From positions 124,001-188,000 of the forward strand of contig JABDMW010000040.1 of the NCBI GenBank assembly GCA_013001295.1: a DNA stretch of 64,000 nucleotides. Direction: 5' to 3'. Both the position numbers and the translations under genes were made by a program. Within the stretch, counting starts at the first letter, position 1, and every line of letters begins with the position of its first letter. Shown piece by piece: positions 53,115-61,404 of this stretch. The stretch comes from Hyphomonadaceae bacterium (GTDB lineage Bacteria > Pseudomonadota > Alphaproteobacteria > Caulobacterales > Maricaulaceae). A model generated the notes under the pieces. It did no database searches. It worked only from the letters and a program-made list of their open reading frames with translations, and was not told where the DNA came from.

Positions 53115-53918
53115 ATGCATCATTTTTATTTATTCCTTACGTCCCTGGCGATCAGCGCACATTCTTTTGCCCCGTCTGCATCAGCTCAACACAAGAATGA
53201 TGAAACACCACCCTGGTCGCAAGCCGACGAATACTGGGACAAAGACGCCATGCAAAAATCCCGTATGGAGGTCCAGCACCATCACGGCGGTATGAATCAT
53301 TGGTTCGTTATGGCCGACAGGCTGGAAATTCAATCGACGGACGAGGAAGCACTCGTCTGGGACCTGCAAGGATGGTACGGCGGCGATATCAATAAACTCT
53401 GGATTAAATCAGAAGGCGAATACTCCTTCGACGGGGATGAAATCGAGGACGCTGAAATTCAGGCTTTGTGGTCGCGTGCCGTATCCCCATTTTGGGATAT
53501 CCAGGCCGGTGTGCGCTATGATCTGGAACCGAAGGGCCGTACCCACGGCGTATTTGGTGTCCAGGGCCTCGCACCTTATTGGTTTGAAATCGATGCAGCA
53601 GCATTTGTGAGCCATAAAGGCGACATCACGGCGCGCGCTGAAGTCGAATATGAAATGCTTCTCACACAAACCCTGATCTTGCAGCCGCGGTTGGAAATCG
53701 AGGCCTCAGCTCAAGACATTGAGGAATTTGGCGTGGGCAGCGGGCTCACCGGGCTTGATCTTGGCATTCGTCTACGCAAAGAAATCAAACGCGAGTTCGC
53801 ACCTTATGTCGGCGTTGAATGGCAAAAGGCGTTCGGGAGTACCGCAGACTTTTTACAGGCCGATGGTGGCGACCCCGATAAAATTGCCGTAGTCGCCGGT
53901 ATCCGTGCCTGGTTTTAA
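53115..53918 (+). CDS. copB: Copper resistance protein B (outer membrane)
   Basis: This 267-residue protein has a signal peptide ending near SASAQH. The mature protein matches CopB: PPWSQADEYWDKDAMQKSRMEVQHHHGG at the start, FVMADRLEIQ, then alternating beta strands such as LWIKSEGEYSFDG, ILQPRLEIEASAQD and FAPYVGVEWQKAFG, ending in Phe as outer-membrane barrels do. It binds or exports copper at the outer membrane. GGGGG lies before the ATG. It is convergent with the GFA gene across 3 bases. Confidence 0.93.
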   Translation: MHHFYLFLTSLAISAHSFAPSASAQHKNDETPPWSQADEYWDKDAMQKSRMEVQHHHGGMNHWFVMADRLEIQSTDEEALVWDLQGWYGGDINKLWIKSEGEYSFDGDEIEDAEIQALWSRAVSPFWDIQAGVRYDLEPKGRTHGVFGVQGLAPYWFEIDAAAFVSHKGDITARAEVEYEMLLTQTLILQPRLEIEASAQDIEEFGVGSGLTGLDLGIRLRKEIKREFAPYVGVEWQKAFGSTADFLQADGGDPDKIAVVAGIRAWF

Positions 53919-53921
53919 TTC

Positions 53922-54329
53922 CTAACTTGGCATTTTTTCAAATGCCGCCAGTTTTGGATCAAGCGGTGTCGATTCAATTTTATTGCCGGTGAAAACATTC
54001 ATCGTGGGCTTGACATTTTCATGCTCATTGATGACGCCGGCCCGCAGGCCAATCATCGTCGGCCGCATTTCATTTTCGGTAAACATTGGGCATCCACAAT
54101 TGCCGCAAAAATGCTTGGTCAGGACATTGCCGCTGTCCGCCTTATGATCATAAGACGAGGTTTTGCCGGTTAATTTGACATCTTCTTTGTTCATAAACAC
54201 AAATGTCGAGTAAGCAGCACCTGATGTTTTCCGGCAATCTTCACAATGACAATTCCCCGAGAAAACCGGCTCACCTTCTGCCTGGAATTGAACATTACCG
54301 CACATGCATGAACCTGTGAATTTTGCCAT
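53922..54329 (-). CDS. GFA/CENP-V domain zinc protein
   Basis: This 135-residue protein has the zinc-binding Cys pattern SCMCGNVQF, NCHCEDCRKTSG and CGNCGCPMF, characteristic of the GFA (glutathione-dependent formaldehyde-activating enzyme-like)/CENP-V fold. Proof of glutathione chemistry is lacking for most members. GGAGAAG precedes the start. No formaldehyde genes are nearby. Confidence 0.88.
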   Translation of the reverse strand: MAKFTGSCMCGNVQFQAEGEPVFSGNCHCEDCRKTSGAAYSTFVFMNKEDVKLTGKTSSYDHKADSGNVLTKHFCGNCGCPMFTENEMRPTMIGLRAGVINEHENVKPTMNVFTGNKIESTPLDPKLAAFEKMPS

Positions 54330-54423
54330 GGACTTCTCCTGTTTCTAAACGATCATAATAGCACAGGAGCTATTTTCACCCAAGCTCCTTAATCCCTTTT
54401 AGGCACTTTGACGTATAAGCATT

Positions 54424-55125
54424 ATGGAAACACAGTCTAATCAACTTAAAAACTATCAAGCCCTCGTCATCGGTGCCACAGGCGGCATCGGAAATGGATT
54501 CGTTTCGATATTGGAAAGAGATGCGAATTGTCGAAATATCTTCAAGCTTTCGCGGCGTGACGGATTTGACTTAATGGACGAAACTTCGATCAAAGACGCG
54601 GCCGAAACTTTGAAGCAGCAGGGCCCGATTGATATTATCATAGACGCGACGGGATTCTTGCACGACGACGTTCAGCACCCGGAAAAAGCCATTCGGGCCA
54701 TCGAGCCTGAAAATATGGCGCGAGCCTTTGCGTTGAACGCGACCGGGCCGCTATTAATTCTCAAACATTTTCACGGCTTGCTGCCCTTCATGGAACGTGG
54801 TGTATTCGCGACACTATCAGCTCGCGTCGGAAGTATTGAAGATAACCGGCTCGGCGGTTGGTATGCCTACCGCATGTCAAAGGCCGCGCTTAATATGGGT
54901 CTTAAAACAGCCGCCATTGAAATTGCCCGCAAACGCAAACTGGCTATCTGCGTTGCGTTGCATCCGGGTACGGTGGAAACACAATTGTCCGATCCATTTT
55001 CTTCAAATCGGGACCGGTTCACACCCGAACATTCAGCCGAGCAGATGTTGAATGTGCTGCACGGATTGGCTCCGACCGACAATGGATCGTTTTTCGCCTA
55101 TGACGGCAGTGTTATTCCGTGGTGA
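54424..55125 (+). CDS. Short-chain dehydrogenase/reductase (C-factor/CsgA-like)
   Basis: This 233-residue protein has a NAD(P) motif VIGATGGIGNGFV, then IDATGFLHDD (the CsgA-subgroup variant of NNAG) and the catalytic Tyr/Lys in WYAYRMSKAALN. Compact SDRs of this subgroup often act in small-molecule reduction. The substrate is unknown. It is followed by an intergenic region with a terminator about 360 bases on. Confidence 0.87.
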   Translation: METQSNQLKNYQALVIGATGGIGNGFVSILERDANCRNIFKLSRRDGFDLMDETSIKDAAETLKQQGPIDIIIDATGFLHDDVQHPEKAIRAIEPENMARAFALNATGPLLILKHFHGLLPFMERGVFATLSARVGSIEDNRLGGWYAYRMSKAALNMGLKTAAIEIARKRKLAICVALHPGTVETQLSDPFSSNRDRFTPEHSAEQMLNVLHGLAPTDNGSFFAYDGSVIPW

Positions 55126-55549
55126 ATTGATCAAAGAACTGTCGGGTTGGCTCATCGGCGGCAAAAAACAGCTCAACCCGGCGTTCACTCATGGTGACGA
55201 AATTTATGTAAAACGATTGGAACATTTACCGTTTGCAACATTTACTTTCGTGTGATTTTGTGCTAGATGCATAATCAATAGAGGGAGCGTTTTCGAAACG
55301 CAGATCGTTGCGAAAACATTTGGAAACGTAACCCCCTAAAATGGATTTCAATATGGCGGCCAATAGGCGCAATTGCCTCGTACGGGCGAGCACCGGCGGC
55401 TGCTTAGTAACTTAATAACTGGACATGCCTATCAAGATTACCGAGTGAAAAATTTTCGTAAATTGGACATGGTCTAGTAGACGAGAGGCGGCCTTCGGGC
55501 CGCCTTTTCAATATTTTGATATCTCGCCCATGAACTGTTGGAGCCCGCC
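55126..55549. other. 424-bp intergenic region ending in a terminator
   Basis: The segment 55127-55255 could encode about 42 residues in frame with no clear start; it looks like debris rather than a gene. From 55270 there are short inverted repeats (GCGTTTTCGAAACGC at 55288-55302). The region 55330-55485 is GC-mixed and could be a small RNA ahead of the strong terminator. Confidence 0.4.
55486..55508 (+). terminator. Intrinsic terminator with UUCG loop
   Basis: AGGCGGCC pairs with GGCCGCCT around a TTCG tetraloop (55486-55505) and TTTT follows. No plus-strand gene ends within 350 bases, so it may end a long SDR transcript or a small RNA. It also faces the 3' end of the minus-strand cupin gene. 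Confidence 0.8.
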
Positions 55550-56245
55550 CTAACCTAAATCATAAATATTTTTTGCCGGACAATTTTCATCCTGCACCAA
55601 ATGCCCGGTTTTCACATAGATCAAACATCCTTCCTCTGAAAAGGGTGAATGTGAAGACATATGCGGTGAACGCAACCATGTCCCTTTCGGATAATCGCCA
55701 AATTCGTCCTGGAACGTGCCGTCGAGCACAAAAATCTCTTCGCCGCCCCAATGCCGATGGGCGTTGAATTCTGTTCCGGGTGCCCATCTGACCAATGCAA
55801 CATTTTCAGAAGGTTCTATATGTAATGGCAAGACGGTTAGTCCCGGTGCGGATCCCGGTAAGAAAACCGCCGAACTGGTATCGATGACTTTTTGCTCTGT
55901 ATCGTTTTTGTCGAACTGATGCAGCTTGACCAATATTGTGCAGCCTTCTTCGCTGTGCGGTGTGTGCTTCGTGCCGATCGGATTGCGCACATATGATCCA
56001 GCGGGGTAGTCCGCATGTTCATCTGAAAACACGCCTTCCAGAACGAAAAATTCCTCGCCGCCACTATGGGTGTGTTCACTGAAATAGGATTTTGGCGCGT
56101 AACGAACTATGGATGTTGCGCGCGCCACCTCGTCGCCAATCCGGTCGAGCATTTGACGTGCCACGCCGGCCATTGGTGACGGCACCCATTCCACATCGCC
56201 CGGACGAACGACGACGCGTTTGGAAAAATCAGCATTTATTTTCAT
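55550..56245 (-). CDS. Tandem-cupin ChrR-like protein
   Basis: This 231-residue protein has two cupin domains with duplicated metal motifs: EHTHSGGEEFFVLEG then AHRHWGGEEIFVLDG, each followed by a GSYVRNP/GTWLRSP and HTPHSEEGC/HSPFSEEGC. The layout follows the ChrR cupin domain of anti-sigma factor ChrR. The N-terminal zinc anti-sigma domain is absent, and no sigma factor is adjacent, so it is more likely an enzyme or sensor of peroxides or metabolites. The start has no strong ribosome site. Confidence 0.83.
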   Translation of the reverse strand: MKINADFSKRVVVRPGDVEWVPSPMAGVARQMLDRIGDEVARATSIVRYAPKSYFSEHTHSGGEEFFVLEGVFSDEHADYPAGSYVRNPIGTKHTPHSEEGCTILVKLHQFDKNDTEQKVIDTSSAVFLPGSAPGLTVLPLHIEPSENVALVRWAPGTEFNAHRHWGGEEIFVLDGTFQDEFGDYPKGTWLRSPHMSSHSPFSEEGCLIYVKTGHLVQDENCPAKNIYDLG

Positions 56246-56289
56246 ATCGACTAGATCGCGTGATAGCCTTCGTTCGTCAAATCACAAAA

Positions 56290-57693
56290 TTATGAAATTT
56301 CCGCCATGAACTGTTGAAGTTTGGCCATGGCAGGCATTGAATTGTCCCTTAGTTTTTTCAAAATAGCTTTTTTTTCGACATCGTCCTTATCAATTTCCGC
56401 AACCATTTTAGAGAAACCGTCGAGACGGTTGCCAAGAAGCCACTCCCGGATATCGGGATTTCGCGACCAGTTGTACTGGTTCATCATAAACCCTGCCGTG
56501 AAACGGATATAGTCGGTATCGTGATTGGGCAGTGGCACCACCCCACAAATATTGTTTTTATTCACTTCATCGTCTTGGTCATAACCGGCTTCAATATGGG
56601 CAATAAATGCAGCACTGAACACGGGTTGGTAGGAACGTACGGTTTGGGGAACAATCAGATCTCCCTGAAAAACCGGGACGATCACATCATTGGTGATGGC
56701 CGTGGCGGAGCAGTCTACATGCACCACACCGGGGCCCGTCGAAATCTCGCCTTGGTCAAGGATAATTTTGTCATGTTCGATGGCGGTGACCCGTCCCAAA
56801 CGGACAATGTTTTTAATCCTGCGCAGCTCTTCCACTTCCATTTCGCTGATGGTCGCGCCGTGGAACATTGTTGGTCGCACATCCGGATCAAGCCGCACAA
56901 AATACCCGCAGGCTTCGAGCCGGTCAAACATGTCTTCGATCGAACTTGCCTTGGCAATTGATTCAAATTGATTGGCCTGAGCGCCAATCGTGTGCTCAAA
57001 AAATTCAGGCGTCGGCTGCGTGTTTTTCCGGTTGAGCAACCAGGCATCGCGGGACACGATCCATCGTATCTTGTTCGGAGCAACCTGATTTTCAAGCAAC
57101 CACAAACACGCATCGATCCCGGTTTTGCCGCCGCCAATTACCACATAGCCCTCAGGTGCTGACTGGATTTTTGGCAGATCATTGAGCGGGATAAAATTCA
57201 TACCTTCGGCAACGCTGAAATTGGGCGTATGCGTCAACGGAATTGTCGTATTTAAATAGGTCGCATCGACGGTTTTTGTGCGCGTCACATGGTATTTATC
57301 GCCGGTGAGCAGTGAATAAAAATTACCGTCCTCGGTGTATTCGCACATGGGAAAATACTGAACCCGTCCACTGGGCAAGAATGTGTGCTTCATCACCTGG
57401 TCGAAATACGCCATGACTTCCGCCCCGGATGCAAGTTCGTTAAGCCCCCTGTTCAATCCGACCTCGTCCTTTCGGCCTTTGCTGAGTTCTTTGGAGCTGA
57501 CGCCGTAAAACTGTGACGGCTGATGCAAAGTCACAAACGGATAAGCGTTATTCCAATGCCCGCCCGGTTTTTGAAACATGTCCACAATAATGATATTGGC
57601 ATCGGTTTCGTGCAAAAGCGTATCCGCAAATGCCATCCCGACGGCGCCTGCTCCAACTATGAGATAGTCCGTTTGTAATTCTGTGACCGACAT
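56290..57693 (-). CDS. FAD-dependent NAD(P)-binding monooxygenase-like flavoprotein
   Basis: ATG 57693 with an AGAGG site gives 467 residues. DYLIVGAGAVGMAFADTLL is the FAD Rossmann motif and YVVIGGGKTGIDACLWLLEN the NAD(P) motif. HWNNAYPFVTLHQPSQFYGV is a conserved loop near the active site. The two-dinucleotide layout fits flavin-containing monooxygenases or related oxidoreductases. The substrate is unknown. It lies 45 bases upstream of the cupin gene in the same direction, so they may be co-transcribed. Confidence 0.82.
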   Translation of the reverse strand: MSVTELQTDYLIVGAGAVGMAFADTLLHETDANIIIVDMFQKPGGHWNNAYPFVTLHQPSQFYGVSSKELSKGRKDEVGLNRGLNELASGAEVMAYFDQVMKHTFLPSGRVQYFPMCEYTEDGNFYSLLTGDKYHVTRTKTVDATYLNTTIPLTHTPNFSVAEGMNFIPLNDLPKIQSAPEGYVVIGGGKTGIDACLWLLENQVAPNKIRWIVSRDAWLLNRKNTQPTPEFFEHTIGAQANQFESIAKASSIEDMFDRLEACGYFVRLDPDVRPTMFHGATISEMEVEELRRIKNIVRLGRVTAIEHDKIILDQGEISTGPGVVHVDCSATAITNDVIVPVFQGDLIVPQTVRSYQPVFSAAFIAHIEAGYDQDDEVNKNNICGVVPLPNHDTDYIRFTAGFMMNQYNWSRNPDIREWLLGNRLDGFSKMVAEIDKDDVEKKAILKKLRDNSMPAMAKLQQFMAEIS

Positions 57694-57766
57694 TTCCAAA
57701 GACCTCTATCAGGAGTTGATCGTTGTCGATAAAACACCGTCAGCAACAATGCAAAAACAATCAGGA

Positions 57767-58423
57767 TTATTTTGATGATGCTTCGTTGCGGATGCGTCTT
57801 GAATTCATAAACGCGCTCACAAGAAAATCTGTATCCTCTGGGCTGACCTCGCGCACCAAGTCCATTTGCAAAGGATTGGGCCTTAAATCGATGAGCGCCC
57901 CTGTCGCCAGATCCACACCTGTCGCCGCGCCTGCAACGGGCATCGCCAAAATAACAACGGCTGGCCCCGCAGCGGCAGCGGGGAAAAATATCTCCGAAAA
58001 TATAGTCGCACTTGCAGCCGCATCAGCTACCGCGATTCCGCCGAGTACCACGCCCCCCGCCATAACGCTCATACCTGTCGCTTCCGATTTACGAGCCTGC
58101 ATCTTATTGCGTTCTTTGAACACCGCATATGTATTGGGTTGGTACCCCGGTTTTATAACCATGACATTGAAATCGGATCTGCGCGGAAGTTTGATGCCGC
58201 ACGGTGTGGCTTCACATCCGTAATAAATCGTCTCTCCTTGTTTCACACCATCGAATTTCGCCGGATCTCCTTCGTATTTGAGATCAGTAACTACGCGCGC
58301 CCCATCCGGAACGGTTTCAACTTTAAAAATTGTATGGCTGCCGCGCGTCGCAGTGGCACACGACGTTAACAAGAGGCCAAAAACCGTCGCAACCAAAATC
58401 CGACCGCCGTGCTTCAAGTTCAT
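57767..58423 (-). CDS. PEGA-like lipoprotein, paralogue A
   Basis: This 218-residue lipoprotein has a lipobox ending LTSC with the Cys near residue 22, then the shared opening ATATRGSHTIFKVETVPDGARVVTDLK, a PEGA-like beta fold with EATPCGIKLPRRSDFNVMVIKPGYQ. Middle Gly/Ala-rich hydrophobic stretches (GMSVMAGGVVLGGIAVADAAASATI) could insert in a membrane. It overlaps its paralogue's stop by 4 bases (ATGA at 58420-58423). The function is unknown. Confidence 0.75.
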   Translation of the reverse strand: MNLKHGGRILVATVFGLLLTSCATATRGSHTIFKVETVPDGARVVTDLKYEGDPAKFDGVKQGETIYYGCEATPCGIKLPRRSDFNVMVIKPGYQPNTYAVFKERNKMQARKSEATGMSVMAGGVVLGGIAVADAAASATIFSEIFFPAAAAGPAVVILAMPVAGAATGVDLATGALIDLRPNPLQMDLVREVSPEDTDFLVSAFMNSRRIRNEASSK

Positions 58424-59235
58424 GACGGCGTCTCTGCTTGCTTGGCATTTTCTTTTTCCAGCCGTTTGCGCTCCCGCTCCCTTTGTCGTTCCTCAAGCAA
58501 TAACTGGCGCTGCTCCGCTTTGGATTCGCGCTTAGTTAAAGGAACGTGCATGGCATTGCGGTGCTGCATTTTGGCGAAATCGGCTTTCACAGCATCGACA
58601 TCCTGCCATTCCGGATCAGCGTTTTCGATTTCATCCAAGGTGAGTGGCAGCGGATTTGGCCATACGTCATAATTCGCCCCGGTCGCAGCGTCGACTCCTA
58701 TAGATACACCGCCGACGACGACAATCGGTACGGCAACCACGATTCCCGCCGCCGTGCCGGCGGCGGCACCTCCACTGAACAAAAGACTAGACGTCGCGGT
58801 AGTGCCGACGGCAATACCCGTTGCAATTCCAGCACCACCAGCAACTAAAGCCGTATTTTTGAGCGACTCATTCTTGATTTCCTTGCGGTGCATATAGCCG
58901 ATCTTGTGCACTTGTGGTGCGTAGCCCTCTTTCGTGACCAAGACGTGAAAGTTTTTTTTACGCGGCATTTCGATCCCGCACGGCGTCGGTTCGCAGAACC
59001 TGTATTCAAAATCAGGTTCTTCCAGTCTTCCGGATTTTATTCGGTTCAACCTGACCTTGGTCATTTCGCCGAACTCTTTGGTCGGCAGGGTCGTTGTCGC
59101 TTTCGCACCAACCGGCGTTGTCTCCACAATGAACATTGTCGTTGAGCCACGGGTCGCCGTTGCACAGGCCGACAAATTAACAGCAAGGAAGATTAGAACA
59201 ATTAAGTGACCCCATCGCGGTATAGATATGAGCAT
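58420..59235 (-). CDS. PEGA-like lipoprotein, paralogue B with charged tail
   Basis: ATG 59235 with GGGGG upstream gives 271 residues. The lipobox LSAC is followed by ATATRGSTTMFIVETTPVGAKATTTLP and EPTPCGIEMPRKKNFHVLVTKEGYA, matching paralogue A. A Gly/Ala hydrophobic zone follows and then a last ~70 residues rich in Glu, Arg, Lys and Gln (LLEERQRERERKRLEKENAKQ), a likely helix absent from A. They form an operon. They probably act at the envelope; the partner is unknown. Confidence 0.75.
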   Translation of the reverse strand: MLISIPRWGHLIVLIFLAVNLSACATATRGSTTMFIVETTPVGAKATTTLPTKEFGEMTKVRLNRIKSGRLEEPDFEYRFCEPTPCGIEMPRKKNFHVLVTKEGYAPQVHKIGYMHRKEIKNESLKNTALVAGGAGIATGIAVGTTATSSLLFSGGAAAGTAAGIVVAVPIVVVGGVSIGVDAATGANYDVWPNPLPLTLDEIENADPEWQDVDAVKADFAKMQHRNAMHVPLTKRESKAEQRQLLLEERQRERERKRLEKENAKQAETPS

Positions 59236-59416
59236 ATCAATTCCCCCATTTTGAGTAATTGGTAGGCTCATTCTCAAACCGACCTCAATTTAAATATCTG
59301 TAATCTGCTTCCCGTTTTGTTTCATTTCGTTACAAGAACTTGCTGACCAACACGCGCAAACTTGCCATATCATATTGTAATTAAACGTTTATTTTGAAAA
59401 TTTTGCCAATTGAAAT

Positions 59417-60298
59417 CTATAGTGAAAAGAACGGCGTAATCTCGCGCAAAACCTGATCCGGGCCTTCGGTGTGTGGGTAATGCCCCAGTTCAGGCAGCAG
59501 AACCGCCTCCCCATTGGGCACAATTTCGCGAAAATACTCATACATATGTTTGCCGGACACCGGGTCCATACCACCATCGACCAACCGGATCGGAACTCTG
59601 GAATTTTGTAAGGCCCCGACCCAGCGCTCACGATGCTCACGCCGATCAGCGATATAGTGGAGAAGTTTATGAAATGTTTTGTGCCCGTCATTGTGACAGA
59701 TTAATTTCCAGAAGCCGTCCAGTTCTTGCTCACTCGGTTGCGTGTGAGGGCCAAACACTTCCGAGAACGATTTTCCAAATCGTTTCCGATTCATCAGCCA
59801 AGGCAGCACAAATCCAAACGGGCTGACACCCAGTTTCTGAACGGGTCTTTGTCGGTGTTGCTCCGGAAACAGACCGCCATTGAGAAAACACATACGTCCT
59901 AGAACGGCCCTGGCACTGTTTTCATTGCGCCGCGCCAATAATTCCTGTCCGACCGTATTGCCATAGTCATGGACCAGTGCGTCATAAGTATCGATGTTTA
60001 AATGCGTAAGAAAAGCGTCCTGTAAATCCGCCTGTAAATGGATGGAATATCCGGATTTGGGTTTGCCAGACAGGCCAAAGCCAAGCATGTCACAAACGAC
60101 GACCCGGCGGGTCTTGATTAAATCGTCCCAGAGCCAGCTCCAGTCCCAGGAGGCTGTCGGATATCCATGAATGAGCAAAAGTGGATCGTGCTTGCTTTTT
60201 ATTTCGCCGGAATCCCAGAAAGCGATTTTGTAATTCCTAAATTCGAAATACTGCGCGCGGGCGCACCAGTCATCAACGGAAATCGGGCTTATGGGCAT
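59417..60298 (-). CDS. MEST-like alpha/beta hydrolase
   Basis: ATG 60298 with AGGACG upstream gives 293 residues. LLLIHGYPTASWDWSWLW is the oxyanion region, VHDYGNTVGQELLARRN contains the Asp nucleophile as in haloalkane dehalogenase/epoxide hydrolase relatives, GGMDPVSGKH gives the acid and ELGHYPHTEGPDQV the His. The blocks FLNGGLFPEQHR, FGPHTQPSEQELDGFW and RERWVGALQNS match, from memory, mammalian MEST/PEG1. The activity is unknown. It stands alone on its strand. Confidence 0.8.
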   Translation of the reverse strand: MPISPISVDDWCARAQYFEFRNYKIAFWDSGEIKSKHDPLLLIHGYPTASWDWSWLWDDLIKTRRVVVCDMLGFGLSGKPKSGYSIHLQADLQDAFLTHLNIDTYDALVHDYGNTVGQELLARRNENSARAVLGRMCFLNGGLFPEQHRQRPVQKLGVSPFGFVLPWLMNRKRFGKSFSEVFGPHTQPSEQELDGFWKLICHNDGHKTFHKLLHYIADRREHRERWVGALQNSRVPIRLVDGGMDPVSGKHMYEYFREIVPNGEAVLLPELGHYPHTEGPDQVLREITPFFSL

Positions 60299-60541
60299 AT
60301 TGCTTAACGTCCTGAAAACGCGAGCTTCTGTCAACTCATATCAAACTTTGTTTACTTAATGAAAAAAGCATGTTACCGACTTTACCGTTAGGGGCGATTA
60401 CTTGGTTGACGGCATTACGATTGCCTGAGATTACTCTCACCTTTCCTCTGATAATATCTGCAAGCTTGCCAATAGGCGTGCGCGGTCCTTTCGGACCGGG
60501 CCTTGACGCGTGCTTGTTTAATAAAAAAAACGGAGCGTAAA

Positions 60542-61318
60542 ATGAAAAAATTAAAACCAATTGCAAGCATTTGGGCTGTGCTGTTTCTAGCACTGGCCTC
60601 GCTGGCTCAGCCGGCATTTGCCGGAGATGGGGCAAAAGCCAAATACCTTGTCGAAATGATTGAAGTTAATCCTGCTACAGGAAGTGAATGGAATGATGGA
60701 TGGGAAAATTTAAACAGCCTTGCTGAAGAAGGTGACTATCCTTTCCGTGAAACCGTTCTCGTCGGACAAGGTAAGCGGTGGATTGTTACGAAAGTCGACG
60801 ACTATGCCGGTTTGGACAAACTCATGATGGCACGCGATAAGTATGCAAAAAAGCACGGCAAGAAATTTGACCGTGCTATCGCCAAAATGGACGGAGCAAC
60901 TTCGAATTCGGATTCTTTCATTAGTGCCCTTGATGACGAATTGTCTTATAGACCAGAAGGTCAAACACGTGGGGCATATACCAAGATCGAAACCCATTAT
61001 TTCCGAGCGGGGTCACACGAAAAAATGGCCAAGGTTGGAGCAGACTTCAAAGCACTTGCGGCAAGTTTAGATAGTCCGACCGGTTGGGACGTGTGGTGGA
61101 ACGGCGTCGGTTCGCCGGGAAGCAGCGTTACACTTATTTCCTGGGCCGACAGCCCACTTGCTATGGCACAAGCAGATGCAAATGATCAAAAACTGTTTGC
61201 AACCAAGCAAAAGGAAGTCGACGCTATCGTGAAAGACTTCACAGATATTCTTGTTCGGACAACGACGGAATACGCGATGTTTAAACCGGAAATGTCAATG
61301 AATTTGGAGGACAACTAA
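60542..61318 (+). CDS. Secreted protein of unknown function
   Basis: ATG 60542 follows a CGGAGCG site and gives 258 residues. A signal peptide ends at PAFAGD (about residue 26). The mature protein has two half-domains around YLVEMIEVNPATGSEW and GAYTKIETHYFRAGSHEKM, a pattern suggestive of repeated dimeric alpha/beta-barrel-like units, then WVD/WNG segments. I recognise no family. It may bind a small ligand in the periplasm. A strong terminator follows. Confidence 0.68.
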   Translation: MKKLKPIASIWAVLFLALASLAQPAFAGDGAKAKYLVEMIEVNPATGSEWNDGWENLNSLAEEGDYPFRETVLVGQGKRWIVTKVDDYAGLDKLMMARDKYAKKHGKKFDRAIAKMDGATSNSDSFISALDDELSYRPEGQTRGAYTKIETHYFRAGSHEKMAKVGADFKALAASLDSPTGWDVWWNGVGSPGSSVTLISWADSPLAMAQADANDQKLFATKQKEVDAIVKDFTDILVRTTTEYAMFKPEMSMNLEDN

Positions 61319-61344
61319 AAAGGTTTTTTAAATTTGAAATGAAG

Positions 61345-61367
61345 ACGGCCCATCGGGCCGTTTTTTT
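61345..61367 (+). terminator. Intrinsic terminator after the secreted protein
   Basis: ACGGCCC (61345-61351) pairs with GGGCCGT (61355-61361) around ATC, followed by a run of T to 61367. It lies 26 bases after the stop codon and separates this gene from the YcaQ-like gene. Confidence 0.88.
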
Positions 61368-61404
61368 ATGTCTTAAACTGTGAAACTTCGCCATACTTAA
61401 GACA

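Noticed and set aside
55052-55255. 67-codon plus-strand frame overlapping the SDR end
   Set aside because: Its first half is SDR sequence in another frame, it has no ribosome site, and the second half matches no family I recognise.
57767-59235. The tandem lipoproteins as a toxin-immunity or Tol-like pair
   Set aside because: They are paralogues with the same signal type and domain, which fits duplication better than a toxin-immunity pair.
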